From contig CAZIVE010000026.1 of assembly GCA_964542435.1 (NCBI GenBank), positions 1 through 29,860 on the forward strand: a stretch of DNA of 29,860 nt, written 5' to 3'. Shown in pieces: positions 15,917 to 22,794 of the stretch (positions are counted from its first letter, which is position 1; every line of letters begins with the position of its first letter). The position numbers were made by a program, and so were the translations under genes. Source of the stretch: CAZIVE01 sp964542435 (GTDB lineage Bacteria; Bacteroidota; Bacteroidia; Bacteroidales; Tannerellaceae). Below the pieces are notes generated by a model that had not been told where the DNA came from, searched no databases, and saw nothing but the letters and a program-made list of their open reading frames with translations.

Positions 15917-16186
15917 ATGGCAAAGGAATCATTAAAAGCTCGCGAGCTTAAAAGAGAGAAACTTGTAGCTAAATATGCCGCTAAAAGAGCTCAGCTCAAG
16001 AAAGAGGGCAATTATGAGGCTTTACAGGCGCTTCCCAAAAATGCTTCTCCTGTTCGTTTGCACAATCGTTGCAAGATTACAGGTCGTCCTAAAGGATACG
16101 TTCGTCAGTTCGGTATCTCACGTATAGAATTGCGAGAGTTAGCATCTCATGGATTAATCCCGGGTGTTAGAAAAGCAAGTTGGTAA
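15917..16186 (+). CDS. rpsN: 30S ribosomal protein S14 (zinc-independent form)
   Basis: S14 (uS14) is a 30S head protein. The 89 residues match the long type without zinc: MAKESLKARELKREKLVAKY at the start and NRCKITGRPKGYVRQFGISR followed by GLIPGVRKASW at the end. Only one cysteine remains (in NRCKITGR), so the four-cysteine zinc ribbon of the short form is absent. The position between rplE and rpsH is canonical. A 51-base spacer with a small hairpin follows. Confidence 0.97.
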   Translation: MAKESLKARELKREKLVAKYAAKRAQLKKEGNYEALQALPKNASPVRLHNRCKITGRPKGYVRQFGISRIELRELASHGLIPGVRKASW

Positions 16187-16201
16187 ATTATTTAAATATT
16201 G

Positions 16202-16216
16202 TCCGGATAGACCGGA
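16202..16216 (+). promoter_or_regulatory. Small hairpin in the rpsN-rpsH spacer
   Basis: TCCGG (16202-16206), a 5-base loop and CCGGA (16212-16216) form a GC-rich stem in an otherwise AT-only spacer, followed by a T-rich but interrupted stretch. It also contains a direct repeat of CCGGAT. It could be a weak attenuator or a protein-binding site before rpsH. Function is unproven. Confidence 0.35.
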
Positions 16217-16237
16217 TCAATTTAATTTTTAATATAT

Positions 16238-16633
16238 ATGACAGATCCTATTGCAGATTATTTGACCAGATTGCGTAATGCAATTCAGGCTAAACACAGA
16301 GTTGTGGAAGTGCCTGCGTCAAATCTAAAGAAGGAAATCACAAAGATTCTCTTCGACAAGGGCTACATTCTTAATTTTAAGTTTGTAGATGATGGTCCCC
16401 AAGGGACTATCAAAATCGCCTTGAAGTACGATGTTGCTAACAAGGTGAGTGCTATTAAGAAACTCCAGCGAGTTTCTACTCCAGGTTTGCGTAAATACAC
16501 GGGTTATAAAGATATGCCTCGCGTATTGAACGGTTTAGGTATTGCGGTTCTCTCAACTTCTAAGGGCGTTATGACAAACAAGGAAGCTAGTGAGCTGAAG
16601 ATTGGTGGCGAAGTTTTATGTTATGTTTATTGA
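16238..16633 (+). CDS. rpsH: 30S ribosomal protein S8
   Basis: S8 (uS8) binds the central domain of 16S rRNA early in assembly and in E. coli represses the spc operon. The 131 residues show DPIADYLTRLRNAIQAKHR, LQRVSTPGLRKYTGYKDMPR, GLGIAVLSTSKGVMTNKEA and the closing GGEVLCYVY. Length is normal. The strong Shine-Dalgarno of rplF begins directly after its stop codon. Confidence 0.98.
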   Translation: MTDPIADYLTRLRNAIQAKHRVVEVPASNLKKEITKILFDKGYILNFKFVDDGPQGTIKIALKYDVANKVSAIKKLQRVSTPGLRKYTGYKDMPRVLNGLGIAVLSTSKGVMTNKEASELKIGGEVLCYVY

Positions 16634-16634
16634 T

Positions 16635-16640
16635 AGGAGG
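16635..16640 (+). promoter_or_regulatory. Perfect Shine-Dalgarno sequence before rplF
   Basis: AGGAGG, followed by T, ends 8 bases before the rplF ATG at 16649. The match to the anti-Shine-Dalgarno is complete and the spacing canonical. Neighbouring genes have AT-rich leaders without any such motif. Confidence 0.8.
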
Positions 16641-16648
16641 TAAGTAAA

Positions 16649-17200
16649 ATGTCAAGAATAGGAAAATTACCAATTCAGGTTCCGGCCGGCGTTACTGTCT
16701 CTATCAAAGACAATGTCGTTACCGTTAAAGGTCCCAAAGGTGAACTCCAACAAAAAGTTAACCCGGATATCGAAGTTAAGATCGAGGATGGTGTTGTTTC
16801 GCTGACTCGTCCGACTGATGATAAGATCCACCGTGAGATGCACGGACTCTACCGCGCACTCATCCATAATATGGTTGTAGGTGTATCTGAAGGTTATAAG
16901 AAACAACTTGAACTTGTTGGTGTTGGTTATCGTGTAAATAATGAAGGTCAGGTACTTGATCTTTCATTGGGATATACACACAATATCTATATGCAGTTGC
17001 CGAAAGAGGTAAAGGTCGAAACAAAGACCGAGCGCAATAAGAATCCTCTTATTATTCTCGAATCTGCCGACAAACAGTTGATCGGTCAGATATGTTCTAA
17101 AATCCGTTCGTTCAGAATGCCCGAACCATATAAAGGTAAAGGTATTAAGTTCGTTGGAGAAGAGATTCGTAGAAAATCAGGTAAGACGGCTGCTAAATAA
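16649..17200 (+). CDS. rplF: 50S ribosomal protein L6
   Basis: L6 (uL6) lies near the sarcin-ricin loop, where the translational GTPases bind. The 183 residues have the two duplicated domains: MSRIGKLPIQVPAGVTVSIK and VTVKGPKGELQQKVNPDIEV in the first, GVSEGYKKQLELVGVGYR in the linker region, and the C-terminal RMPEPYKGKGIKFVGEEIRR. The start is fixed by a strong Shine-Dalgarno 8 bases upstream. Confidence 0.98.
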   Translation: MSRIGKLPIQVPAGVTVSIKDNVVTVKGPKGELQQKVNPDIEVKIEDGVVSLTRPTDDKIHREMHGLYRALIHNMVVGVSEGYKKQLELVGVGYRVNNEGQVLDLSLGYTHNIYMQLPKEVKVETKTERNKNPLIILESADKQLIGQICSKIRSFRMPEPYKGKGIKFVGEEIRRKSGKTAAK

Positions 17201-17220
17201 TTAAGTAAACTGGAATTATC

Positions 17221-17565
17221 ATGACAACGAAGATTGAAAGAAGAATTAAGATAAAGAAAGGTATCCGGGGAAGAATTTCCGGTACTACTGAACGTCCGCG
17301 TCTTACTGTTTTCAGAAGTAACAAGCAGATTTATGCTCAAGTAATAGATGATACGACAGGTAAGACTATCGTTTCCGCTTCCTCTTTAAAGATGGAATTG
17401 AAGGCGCCTAAGAAGGAAATTGCAGCTAAAGTCGGTGACGAATTGGCGAAGAAAGCAATCGAAGCTGGTGTTGCAACAGTCGTTTTCGATAGAAATGGCT
17501 ATTTGTATCACGGAAGAATTAAAGAATTGGCTGATGCTGCACGTAAAGGCGGCCTTAAATTTTAA
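17221..17565 (+). CDS. rplR: 50S ribosomal protein L18
   Basis: L18 (uL18) binds 5S rRNA with L5. The 114 residues include RIKKGIRGRISGTTERPRLT, VFRSNKQIYAQVIDDTTGKT, VGDELAKKAIEAGVATVVFD and the closing RNGYLYHGRIKELADAARKG. Length is normal. Its TAA shares one base with the following ATG of rpsE. Confidence 0.97.
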   Translation: MTTKIERRIKIKKGIRGRISGTTERPRLTVFRSNKQIYAQVIDDTTGKTIVSASSLKMELKAPKKEIAAKVGDELAKKAIEAGVATVVFDRNGYLYHGRIKELADAARKGGLKF

Positions 17566-18083
17566 TGAAGATGGTAAATAATAGAGTTAAATCAACCAAC
17601 GACATAGAGTTGAAGGACAGACTGGTAGCGATTAATCGTGTAACTAAGGTTACGAAAGGTGGTCGTACATTCAGTTTTGCTGCTATCGTAGTAGTTGGAA
17701 ACGAAGATGGCATTGTAGGCTGGGGCCTTGGTAAAGCTGGTGAAGTAACAACAGCTATTTCTAAGGGTGTTGAAGCAGCTAAGAAAAATCTGATCAAAGT
17801 ACCTGTATTCAAAGGAACCATTCCTCACGATCAGGAAGCTAAGTTTGGTGGTGCACATGTGATTATTCGTCCTGCTTCTACAGGTACGGGTGTTAAGGCC
17901 GGTGGTGCTATGCGTGCCGTCCTTGAAAGTGTAGGTATCACGGATGTCTTGGCTAAATCAAAAGGATCTTCTAACCCTCATAACCTTGTAAAAGCTACAA
18001 TAGCTGCTCTTGGCGAGTTGAGAAGTCCGTTTAATGTAGCTCAGAACAGAGGAGTTGATGTTACAAAGGTTTTTAAAGGATAA
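17565..18083 (+). CDS. rpsE: 30S ribosomal protein S5
   Basis: S5 (uS5) contributes to decoding accuracy and to mRNA helicase activity at the entry channel. The 172 residues contain the dsRBD-like N-terminal domain (ELKDRLVAINRVTKVTKGGR, VVGNEDGIVGWGLGKAGEV) and the C-terminal domain (IIRPASTGTGVKAGGAMRAV, LAKSKGSSNPHNLVKATIAA). Two starts are possible: ATG 17565, overlapping the rplR stop as TAATG, or ATG 17571 two codons on. I prefer 17565 for coupling. Confidence 0.97.
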   Translation: MKMVNNRVKSTNDIELKDRLVAINRVTKVTKGGRTFSFAAIVVVGNEDGIVGWGLGKAGEVTTAISKGVEAAKKNLIKVPVFKGTIPHDQEAKFGGAHVIIRPASTGTGVKAGGAMRAVLESVGITDVLAKSKGSSNPHNLVKATIAALGELRSPFNVAQNRGVDVTKVFKG

Positions 18084-18085
18084 TC

Positions 18086-18090
18086 GGAGG
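18086..18090 (+). promoter_or_regulatory. Shine-Dalgarno sequence before rpmD
   Basis: GGAGG (18086-18090, within CGGAGGAA) ends 8 bases before the ATG at 18099 and decides that start over the in-frame TTG at 18093. It lies 2 bases after the rpsE stop. Confidence 0.75.
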
Positions 18091-18098
18091 AATTGAAT

Positions 18099-18275
18099 AT
18101 GGCAACAATTAAAATTAAACAGATTAAAAGCAGAATCAATTGTCCGAAGGATCAAAAGAGAACTCTGGATGCTCTGGGATTAAAGAAAATGAACCATGTC
18201 GTTGAGCACGAAGATACTCCTGCTATTTTAGGCATGGTGGAGAAAGTGAAACATTTGGTTTCCGTGGTTAAATAA
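18099..18275 (+). CDS. rpmD: 50S ribosomal protein L30
   Basis: L30 (uL30) is a small large-subunit protein. The 58 residues (MATIKIKQIKSRINCPKDQK onwards, with LDALGLKKMNHVVEHEDTPA) match the short bacterial form. The ATG at 18099 is chosen because it has a GGAGG at ideal spacing; a TTG two codons upstream lies too close to that site. It is the third gene of the cluster with a clear Shine-Dalgarno. Confidence 0.96.
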   Translation: MATIKIKQIKSRINCPKDQKRTLDALGLKKMNHVVEHEDTPAILGMVEKVKHLVSVVK

Positions 18276-18304
18276 GTATAGGTAAATAAATAAATTATCA
18301 GAAT

Positions 18305-18751
18305 ATGGATTTATCAAATTTAAAACCTGCAGAGGGTTCTACCCATTCAAGAAGAAGAATCGGACGTGGTCCAGGTTCTGGATTGGGCGGTACTTCCACT
18401 CGCGGAAGCAAAGGTGCCAAGTCAAGATCCGGCTACAAAAACAAAATTGGTTTCGAAGGTGGCCAGATGCCAATTCAGAGACGTGTACCTAAATTTGGTT
18501 TCAAGAATATTAACCGTGTAGAATATAAAGCTATCAATATTTCCACCCTTCAGAAACTTGCTGAAGACAAGAATCTCGAGAAGATCGGTATTCAGGAATT
18601 ATTAGATGCAGGTTTTATTTCTTCTTCACAGTTGGTTAAGATTCTTGGAAAGGGTACACTTACTGCTAAATTGGATGTAGAGGCTCATGCTTTCTCAAAG
18701 AGTGCAGAAGCAGCTATCCAGGCTGTCGGTGGAACAGCTGTTAAAATTTAA
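18305..18751 (+). CDS. rplO: 50S ribosomal protein L15
   Basis: L15 (uL15) is a late assembly protein with a long extension into 23S rRNA. The 148 residues include SNLKPAEGSTHSRRRIGRGP, the Gly/Arg-rich GSGLGGTSTRGSKGAKSRSG, KIGFEGGQMPIQRRVPKFGF and a C-terminal globular domain (DVEAHAFSKSAEAAIQAVGG). Length is normal. secY follows after 3 bases. Confidence 0.98.
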   Translation: MDLSNLKPAEGSTHSRRRIGRGPGSGLGGTSTRGSKGAKSRSGYKNKIGFEGGQMPIQRRVPKFGFKNINRVEYKAINISTLQKLAEDKNLEKIGIQELLDAGFISSSQLVKILGKGTLTAKLDVEAHAFSKSAEAAIQAVGGTAVKI

Positions 18752-18754
18752 GTT

Positions 18755-20095
18755 ATGAAAGCGATTGATACAATAAAAAATATCTGGAAGATCGAGGATC
18801 TTAGAAAACGTCTTATAACTACTTTTTTACTCGTAGCTATCTATCGTTTTGGAACCTTCGTCGTTCTTCCCGGTATTGATCCTAGTGCTTTGACTGCATT
18901 GCAGGCGCAGACGAGAGGCGGTTTGTTGGCCTTATTGGATATGTTCTCAGGTGGTGCTTTCTCTAATGCATCTATTTTTGCATTGGGAATCATGCCTTAC
19001 ATCTCCGCATCCATCGTCATGCAGTTGCTCGCTATTGCTGTTCCTTCTTTCCAGAAGCTGCAGCGTGAGGGTGAAAGCGGTCGTAGGAAAATCAATCAGT
19101 GGACCAGATATCTGACCGTACTGATTCTGCTTTTCCAGGGACCGACTTATTTGATCAACCTTAGTGTGCAACTTCGCTCTGCCGGTGCTTCACTGCCCGC
19201 AGGTATCATGTTCACCATTTCATCTACCATTATTCTTGCTGCCGGAAGTATGTTTATTCTCTGGCTGGGTGAAAGAATAACGGATAAGGGTGTTGGTAAT
19301 GGTATATCTTTCATCATCTTGATTGGTATCATTGCTCGTCTCCCTCATTCACTTTTCCAGGAATTCGTTTCTAGAACAAGTGAACGCACTGGTGGTCTGG
19401 TGATGTTCCTGTTTGAAATGTTGTTCCTCTTGTTGGTTATGGCAGGTGCTATTCTGCTTGTACAAGGAACCCGTAAGGTGCCTGTACAGTATGCAAAACG
19501 CATCATTGGTAACAAACAATATGGAGGCGCCCGTCAATACATTCCTTTGAAGGTAAATGCTGCAAACGTTATGCCTATCATCTTTGCTCAGGCAATCATG
19601 TTTATCCCTATTTCTATTGTAGGATTCTCTTCACAAGGTAATCAAAGTCCTTTCTGGGCTGCATTTATGGATAACTCCGGATTTTGGTACAACTTCGTCT
19701 TTGCAATATTGATTTTGGTCTTCACCTATTTCTATACTGCAATCACGATCAATCCTACTCAGATGGCTGATGATTTAAAGAGAAACAATGGCTTTATACC
19801 AGGTATCAAACCAGGTAAGCAAACCAAAGATTATCTCGATATGATCATGGATAGAATCACACTGCCAGGAGCAATCTTTCTTGCTATTGTCGCCATTATG
19901 CCGGCTTTCGCAAGAATTGCAGGTGTCAGTCAAGAGTTCTCCCAGTTCTTTGGTGGAACCTCCTTGTTGATCATCGTCGGCGTTGTGTTGGATACCCTGC
20001 AACAGGTAGAGAGCCACTTGTTGATGCGCCATTATGACGGTTTGCTTAAATCAGGAAGAATTAAAGGCCGCACAGGTTCGATTGCTGCTTATTAA
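18755..20095 (+). CDS. secY: Protein translocase channel subunit SecY
   Basis: SecY is the pore of the Sec translocon, with SecE and SecG made elsewhere. The 446 residues form about ten hydrophobic membrane segments, beginning with LITTFLLVAIYRFGTFVVLP. Family motifs include FSGGAFSNASIFALGIMPYI, the QREGESGRRKINQWTRY loop, ITDKGVGNGISFIILIGII and, in the cytoplasmic loop, VPVQYAKR. The C-terminal region has NNGFIPGIKPGKQTKDYL, as expected for the family. The usual place between rplO and map is kept. The adk gene found after secY in many bacteria is absent here. Confidence 0.98.
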   Translation: MKAIDTIKNIWKIEDLRKRLITTFLLVAIYRFGTFVVLPGIDPSALTALQAQTRGGLLALLDMFSGGAFSNASIFALGIMPYISASIVMQLLAIAVPSFQKLQREGESGRRKINQWTRYLTVLILLFQGPTYLINLSVQLRSAGASLPAGIMFTISSTIILAAGSMFILWLGERITDKGVGNGISFIILIGIIARLPHSLFQEFVSRTSERTGGLVMFLFEMLFLLLVMAGAILLVQGTRKVPVQYAKRIIGNKQYGGARQYIPLKVNAANVMPIIFAQAIMFIPISIVGFSSQGNQSPFWAAFMDNSGFWYNFVFAILILVFTYFYTAITINPTQMADDLKRNNGFIPGIKPGKQTKDYLDMIMDRITLPGAIFLAIVAIMPAFARIAGVSQEFSQFFGGTSLLIIVGVVLDTLQQVESHLLMRHYDGLLKSGRIKGRTGSIAAY

Positions 20096-20098
20096 TAG

Positions 20099-20890
20099 AT
20101 GATCTTTCTGAAGACGGATGAAGAAATTGAGTTGATGCGTGAAGCCAATCAACTTGTAGGTAAAACACTTGGCGAGGTTGCCAAGCATATATCTCCGGGG
20201 GTTTCAACGCTTCAGCTTGATCATATAGCCGAAGAATTTATACGTGACAACGGTGCCAAACCTGCTTTCTTGGGATACGGTGGTTTCCCAAATTCGATAT
20301 GTACTTCAATTAATGAACAGATCGTTCATGGTATTCCTTCTTCTGGAATTTTTCTCAAGGAAGGAGATATTATATCGGTCGATTGTGGAACTGTTTTGAA
20401 CGGTTTTGTCGGAGACTCAGCCTTTACATTTTGTGTGGGCGAAGTGAAAGACGAAGTGAAACGTTTATTGCAGACAACTAAAGAATCACTCTTTGAAGGA
20501 ATAAAGAATGCAATTGTTGGACATAGAATCGGTGATATTGGACATGCAGTACAAAATTACTGTGAAGGCCGTCACTATTCAGTTGTGAGAGAATTGGTAG
20601 GTCATGGAATTGGTCATGACATGCATGAATCTCCTGATGTCCCCAATTACGGAAGAAAGGGAAGTGGTCCTTTATTGAAGTCGGGAATGTGTATTTGCAT
20701 TGAACCGATGATTAATATGGGAAGTAAATCCGTTGTTATGGAAAAAGATGGTTGGACCATACGGACTCGCGATAGAAAATGGGCTGCACATTATGAGCAT
20801 TGCATTGCTATTCGTCCAGAAGGTCCTCAAATATTATCTTCATTTGACTTTTTAGAAGATGTGCTAAATAAGAAAAGTAATTTAAATTGA
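20099..20890 (+). CDS. map: Methionine aminopeptidase, type I
   Basis: The enzyme removes the initiator methionine from nascent proteins and needs two divalent metal ions. The 263 residues carry all five metal ligands at the spacing of the E. coli enzyme: Asp95 and Asp106 (in SVDCGTVLNGFVGDSAF), His169 (VGHGIGHDMHE), Glu202 (IEPMINMG) and Glu233 (HYEHCIAI). His78 (VHGIP) matches the conserved substrate-contacting histidine. There is no N-terminal SH3-binding or zinc extension. It lies between secY and infA, 3 bases after secY. The stop is 5 bases before the infA ATG. Confidence 0.98.
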   Translation: MIFLKTDEEIELMREANQLVGKTLGEVAKHISPGVSTLQLDHIAEEFIRDNGAKPAFLGYGGFPNSICTSINEQIVHGIPSSGIFLKEGDIISVDCGTVLNGFVGDSAFTFCVGEVKDEVKRLLQTTKESLFEGIKNAIVGHRIGDIGHAVQNYCEGRHYSVVRELVGHGIGHDMHESPDVPNYGRKGSGPLLKSGMCICIEPMINMGSKSVVMEKDGWTIRTRDRKWAAHYEHCIAIRPEGPQILSSFDFLEDVLNKKSNLN

Positions 20891-20895
20891 TTTAT

Positions 20896-21114
20896 ATGGC
20901 TAAACAGTCAGCAATTGAACAAGATGGAGTTATAGTCGAAGCATTGTCAAATGCAATGTTTCGAGTTGAATTGGAGAACGGTCACGAGATTACCGCTCAC
21001 ATTTCCGGAAGAATGAGAATGCATTACATTAAGATTCTTCCAGGAGATAAGGTAAGAGTTGAAATGTCTCCTTATGATCTATCGAAAGGTAGAATTGCTT
21101 TTAGATATAAATAA
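20896..21114 (+). CDS. infA: Translation initiation factor IF-1
   Basis: IF-1 occupies the A site of the 30S subunit during initiation. From the ATG at 20896 the protein is exactly 72 residues, the family length, with MAKQSAIEQDGVIVEALSNA, the OB-fold core ENGHEITAHISGRMRMHYIK and the closing YDLSKGRIAFRYK. An in-frame TTG at 20887 would add three residues and overlap map, and is rejected. The map-infA-rpmJ order is common in bacteria. Confidence 0.97.
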   Translation: MAKQSAIEQDGVIVEALSNAMFRVELENGHEITAHISGRMRMHYIKILPGDKVRVEMSPYDLSKGRIAFRYK

Positions 21115-21126
21115 AAAAATAGAGAT

Positions 21127-21243
21127 ATGAAAGTAAGAGCTTCTTTGAAAAAGCGTACACCTGATTGCAAAATTGTCAGAAGAAAAGGACGCTTGTATGT
21201 AATTAACAAGAAAAACCCGAAGTTTAAACAACGTCAGGGTTAA
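21127..21243 (+). CDS. rpmJ: 50S ribosomal protein L36 (zinc-free form)
   Basis: This 38-residue protein (MKVRASLKKRTPDCKIVRRK, then GRLYVINKKNPKFKQRQG) is L36 (bL36) by full-length similarity. The usual metal ligands (three Cys and one His in E. coli) are lost apart from one cysteine (PDCK), so it cannot hold zinc in the standard way. It sits 12 bases after infA and 31 bases before rpsM, its canonical place. Confidence 0.97.
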   Translation: MKVRASLKKRTPDCKIVRRKGRLYVINKKNPKFKQRQG

Positions 21244-21248
21244 ATTAG

Positions 21249-21256
21249 TAAATTTG
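21249..21256 (+). promoter_or_regulatory. Possible internal promoter -7 box before rpsM
   Basis: TAAATTTG (21249-21256) fits TAnnTTTG exactly and lies 18 bases before the rpsM ATG. The best -33 candidate, TTTA (21223-21226), has a mismatch and a long spacing of 22 bases. The AT-rich context makes a chance match quite possible. If real, it would give the alpha segment its own promoter. Confidence 0.3.
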
Positions 21257-21274
21257 CAAAAATTATAAGTAAGT

Positions 21275-21655
21275 ATGGCAATAAGAATAGTTGGCGTAGA
21301 CCTGCCGCAAAACAAAAGAGGCGAAGTCGCCTTGACTTATATTTATGGTATCGGTCGTAGTGCTGCAAAGACAATTTTGGAGAAGGCTGAAGTTGACCCA
21401 GGATTGAAGGTTCAGGATTGGACAGATGAACAGGCTGCAAAGGTACGTGAGATTATTGGCTCTGAGTTTAAAGTTGAAGGTGACCTTCGCTCAGAAGTTC
21501 AAATGAATATCAAACGTCTGATGGATATTGGATGTTATAGAGGTGTTCGTCATCGTGTAGGTCTTCCTGTAAGAGGTCAGAGCACAAAGAACAATGCAAG
21601 AACTCGCAAGGGTAAGAAGAAAACGGTTGCAAATAAGAAAAAAGCTACTAAATAA
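21275..21655 (+). CDS. rpsM: 30S ribosomal protein S13
   Basis: S13 (uS13) forms head bridges with the large subunit and touches P-site tRNA. The 126 residues include IRIVGVDLPQNKRGEVALTY, IYGIGRSAAKTILEKAEVDP, the helical middle and YRGVRHRVGLPVRGQSTKNN before the lysine-rich tail. Length is normal. It starts the classical alpha segment. Confidence 0.98.
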   Translation: MAIRIVGVDLPQNKRGEVALTYIYGIGRSAAKTILEKAEVDPGLKVQDWTDEQAAKVREIIGSEFKVEGDLRSEVQMNIKRLMDIGCYRGVRHRVGLPVRGQSTKNNARTRKGKKKTVANKKKATK

Positions 21656-21666
21656 ATAAGATTATT

Positions 21667-22056
21667 ATGGCAAAGAAAACAGTCGCAGCGAAGAAAAGAG
21701 TCGTTAAGGTTGATGCTTTCGGTCAAGCGCACATTCATTCTTCTTTCAACAATATTATTGTTTCTCTGGCAAACAGCGATGGCCAGGTTATCAGTTGGTC
21801 TTCTGCTGGCAAAATGGGTTTCAGAAGTTCTAAGAAGAACACTCCCTATGCAGCCCAGATGGCAGCTCAGGATTGTGCCAAGGTAGCTTATGATCTTGGA
21901 CTTCGTAAAGTTAAAGTTTATGTTAAAGGACCAGGCAATGGACGTGAATCTGCTATCAGAACAATTCATGGTGCCGGAATTGAGGTAACTGAGATCATCG
22001 ACGTTACTCCGCTGCCACACAATGGCTGTCGTCCTCCTAAAAAGAGAAGAGTATAA
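21667..22056 (+). CDS. rpsK: 30S ribosomal protein S11
   Basis: S11 (uS11) lies on the platform near the E site. The 129 residues match: DAFGQAHIHSSFNNIIVSLA, SSAGKMGFRSSKKNTPYAAQ, KGPGNGRESAIRTIHGAGIE and the C-terminal DVTPLPHNGCRPPKKRRV. Length is normal. The gap to rpsD (118 bases) is the second longest in the cluster. Confidence 0.98.
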   Translation: MAKKTVAAKKRVVKVDAFGQAHIHSSFNNIIVSLANSDGQVISWSSAGKMGFRSSKKNTPYAAQMAAQDCAKVAYDLGLRKVKVYVKGPGNGRESAIRTIHGAGIEVTEIIDVTPLPHNGCRPPKKRRV

Positions 22057-22091
22057 TTTTTTTCTTATGAAGGAGCTGAATTTTGTGAATA

Positions 22092-22123
22092 GATTACATT
22101 TGAACCTTCCAATCTCTGTAATC
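22092..22123 (+). promoter_or_regulatory. Hairpin in the rpsK-rpsD spacer, candidate S4 control site
   Basis: GATTACA (22092-22098) pairs perfectly with TGTAATC (22117-22123) across an 18-base loop. A competing pairing of AGATT (22091-22095) with AATCT (22111-22115) uses overlapping bases, so the RNA could switch between two folds. A frame of 27 codons (22067-22150) also runs through it. In E. coli, S4 represses the alpha operon through a leader pseudoknot; a related role before rpsD here is inference from position. Confidence 0.4.
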
Positions 22124-22174
22124 GCGGCTGCACAAGTTCTGATCCACTGACAGAAAATTTAAAACAAAAATAAA

Positions 22175-22780
22175 ATGGCAAGATATACAGGACCAAAAAC
22201 AAAAATTGCTCGCAAATTCGGTGAAGCAATATTCGGACCGGATAAGACTCTTTCTAAAAAGAACTATCCTCCTGGACAACACGGTAACTCTAGAAAAAGA
22301 AAAACTTCTGAGTATGGCAATCAGCTTCGTGAGAAACAGAAAGCTAAATATACTTACGGAGTTCTCGAAAGACAGTTTAGAAATCTCTTTGAGAAAGCTT
22401 CAAGTTCTAAGGGTATTACCGGTGAGGTTTTACTTCAGCTTCTTGAAAGCCGTCTTGACAACCTCGTATTCCGCATGGGTATAGCTCCTACAAGAGCTGC
22501 TGCTCGTCAGTTGGTTTCTCATCGTCACATCACTGTTGATGGTGAAGTTGTCAACATCCCATCCTATTCTGTAAAAGCTGGACAGGTTATCGGTGTACGT
22601 GAAAAGTCCAAATCGCTTGAAGTCGTTGAGAATGCTTTGGCAGGTTTCAATCACAGCAAGTATCCTTGGATCGAATGGGATCAGAATTCTTTAAGTGGCA
22701 AATATCTTCATTTGCCTGAAAGAGCTGACATTCCTGAAAATATTAAAGAGCAATCGATTGTAGAATTGTATTCTAAATAA
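22175..22780 (+). CDS. rpsD: 30S ribosomal protein S4
   Basis: S4 (uS4) nucleates 30S assembly and in E. coli is the translational repressor of the alpha operon. The 201 residues show MARYTGPKTKIARKFGEAIF, KKNYPPGQHGNSRKRKTSEY, and the S4 RNA-binding domain (about 88-150: LLESRLDNLVFRMGIAPTRA, QLVSHRHITVDGEVVNIPSY). It lacks the N-terminal zinc-binding cysteines. The preceding spacer is long and structured. rpoA starts 14 bases after its stop. Confidence 0.98.
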   Translation: MARYTGPKTKIARKFGEAIFGPDKTLSKKNYPPGQHGNSRKRKTSEYGNQLREKQKAKYTYGVLERQFRNLFEKASSSKGITGEVLLQLLESRLDNLVFRMGIAPTRAAARQLVSHRHITVDGEVVNIPSYSVKAGQVIGVREKSKSLEVVENALAGFNHSKYPWIEWDQNSLSGKYLHLPERADIPENIKEQSIVELYSK

Positions 22781-22794
22781 TTAATTTGATTTCC

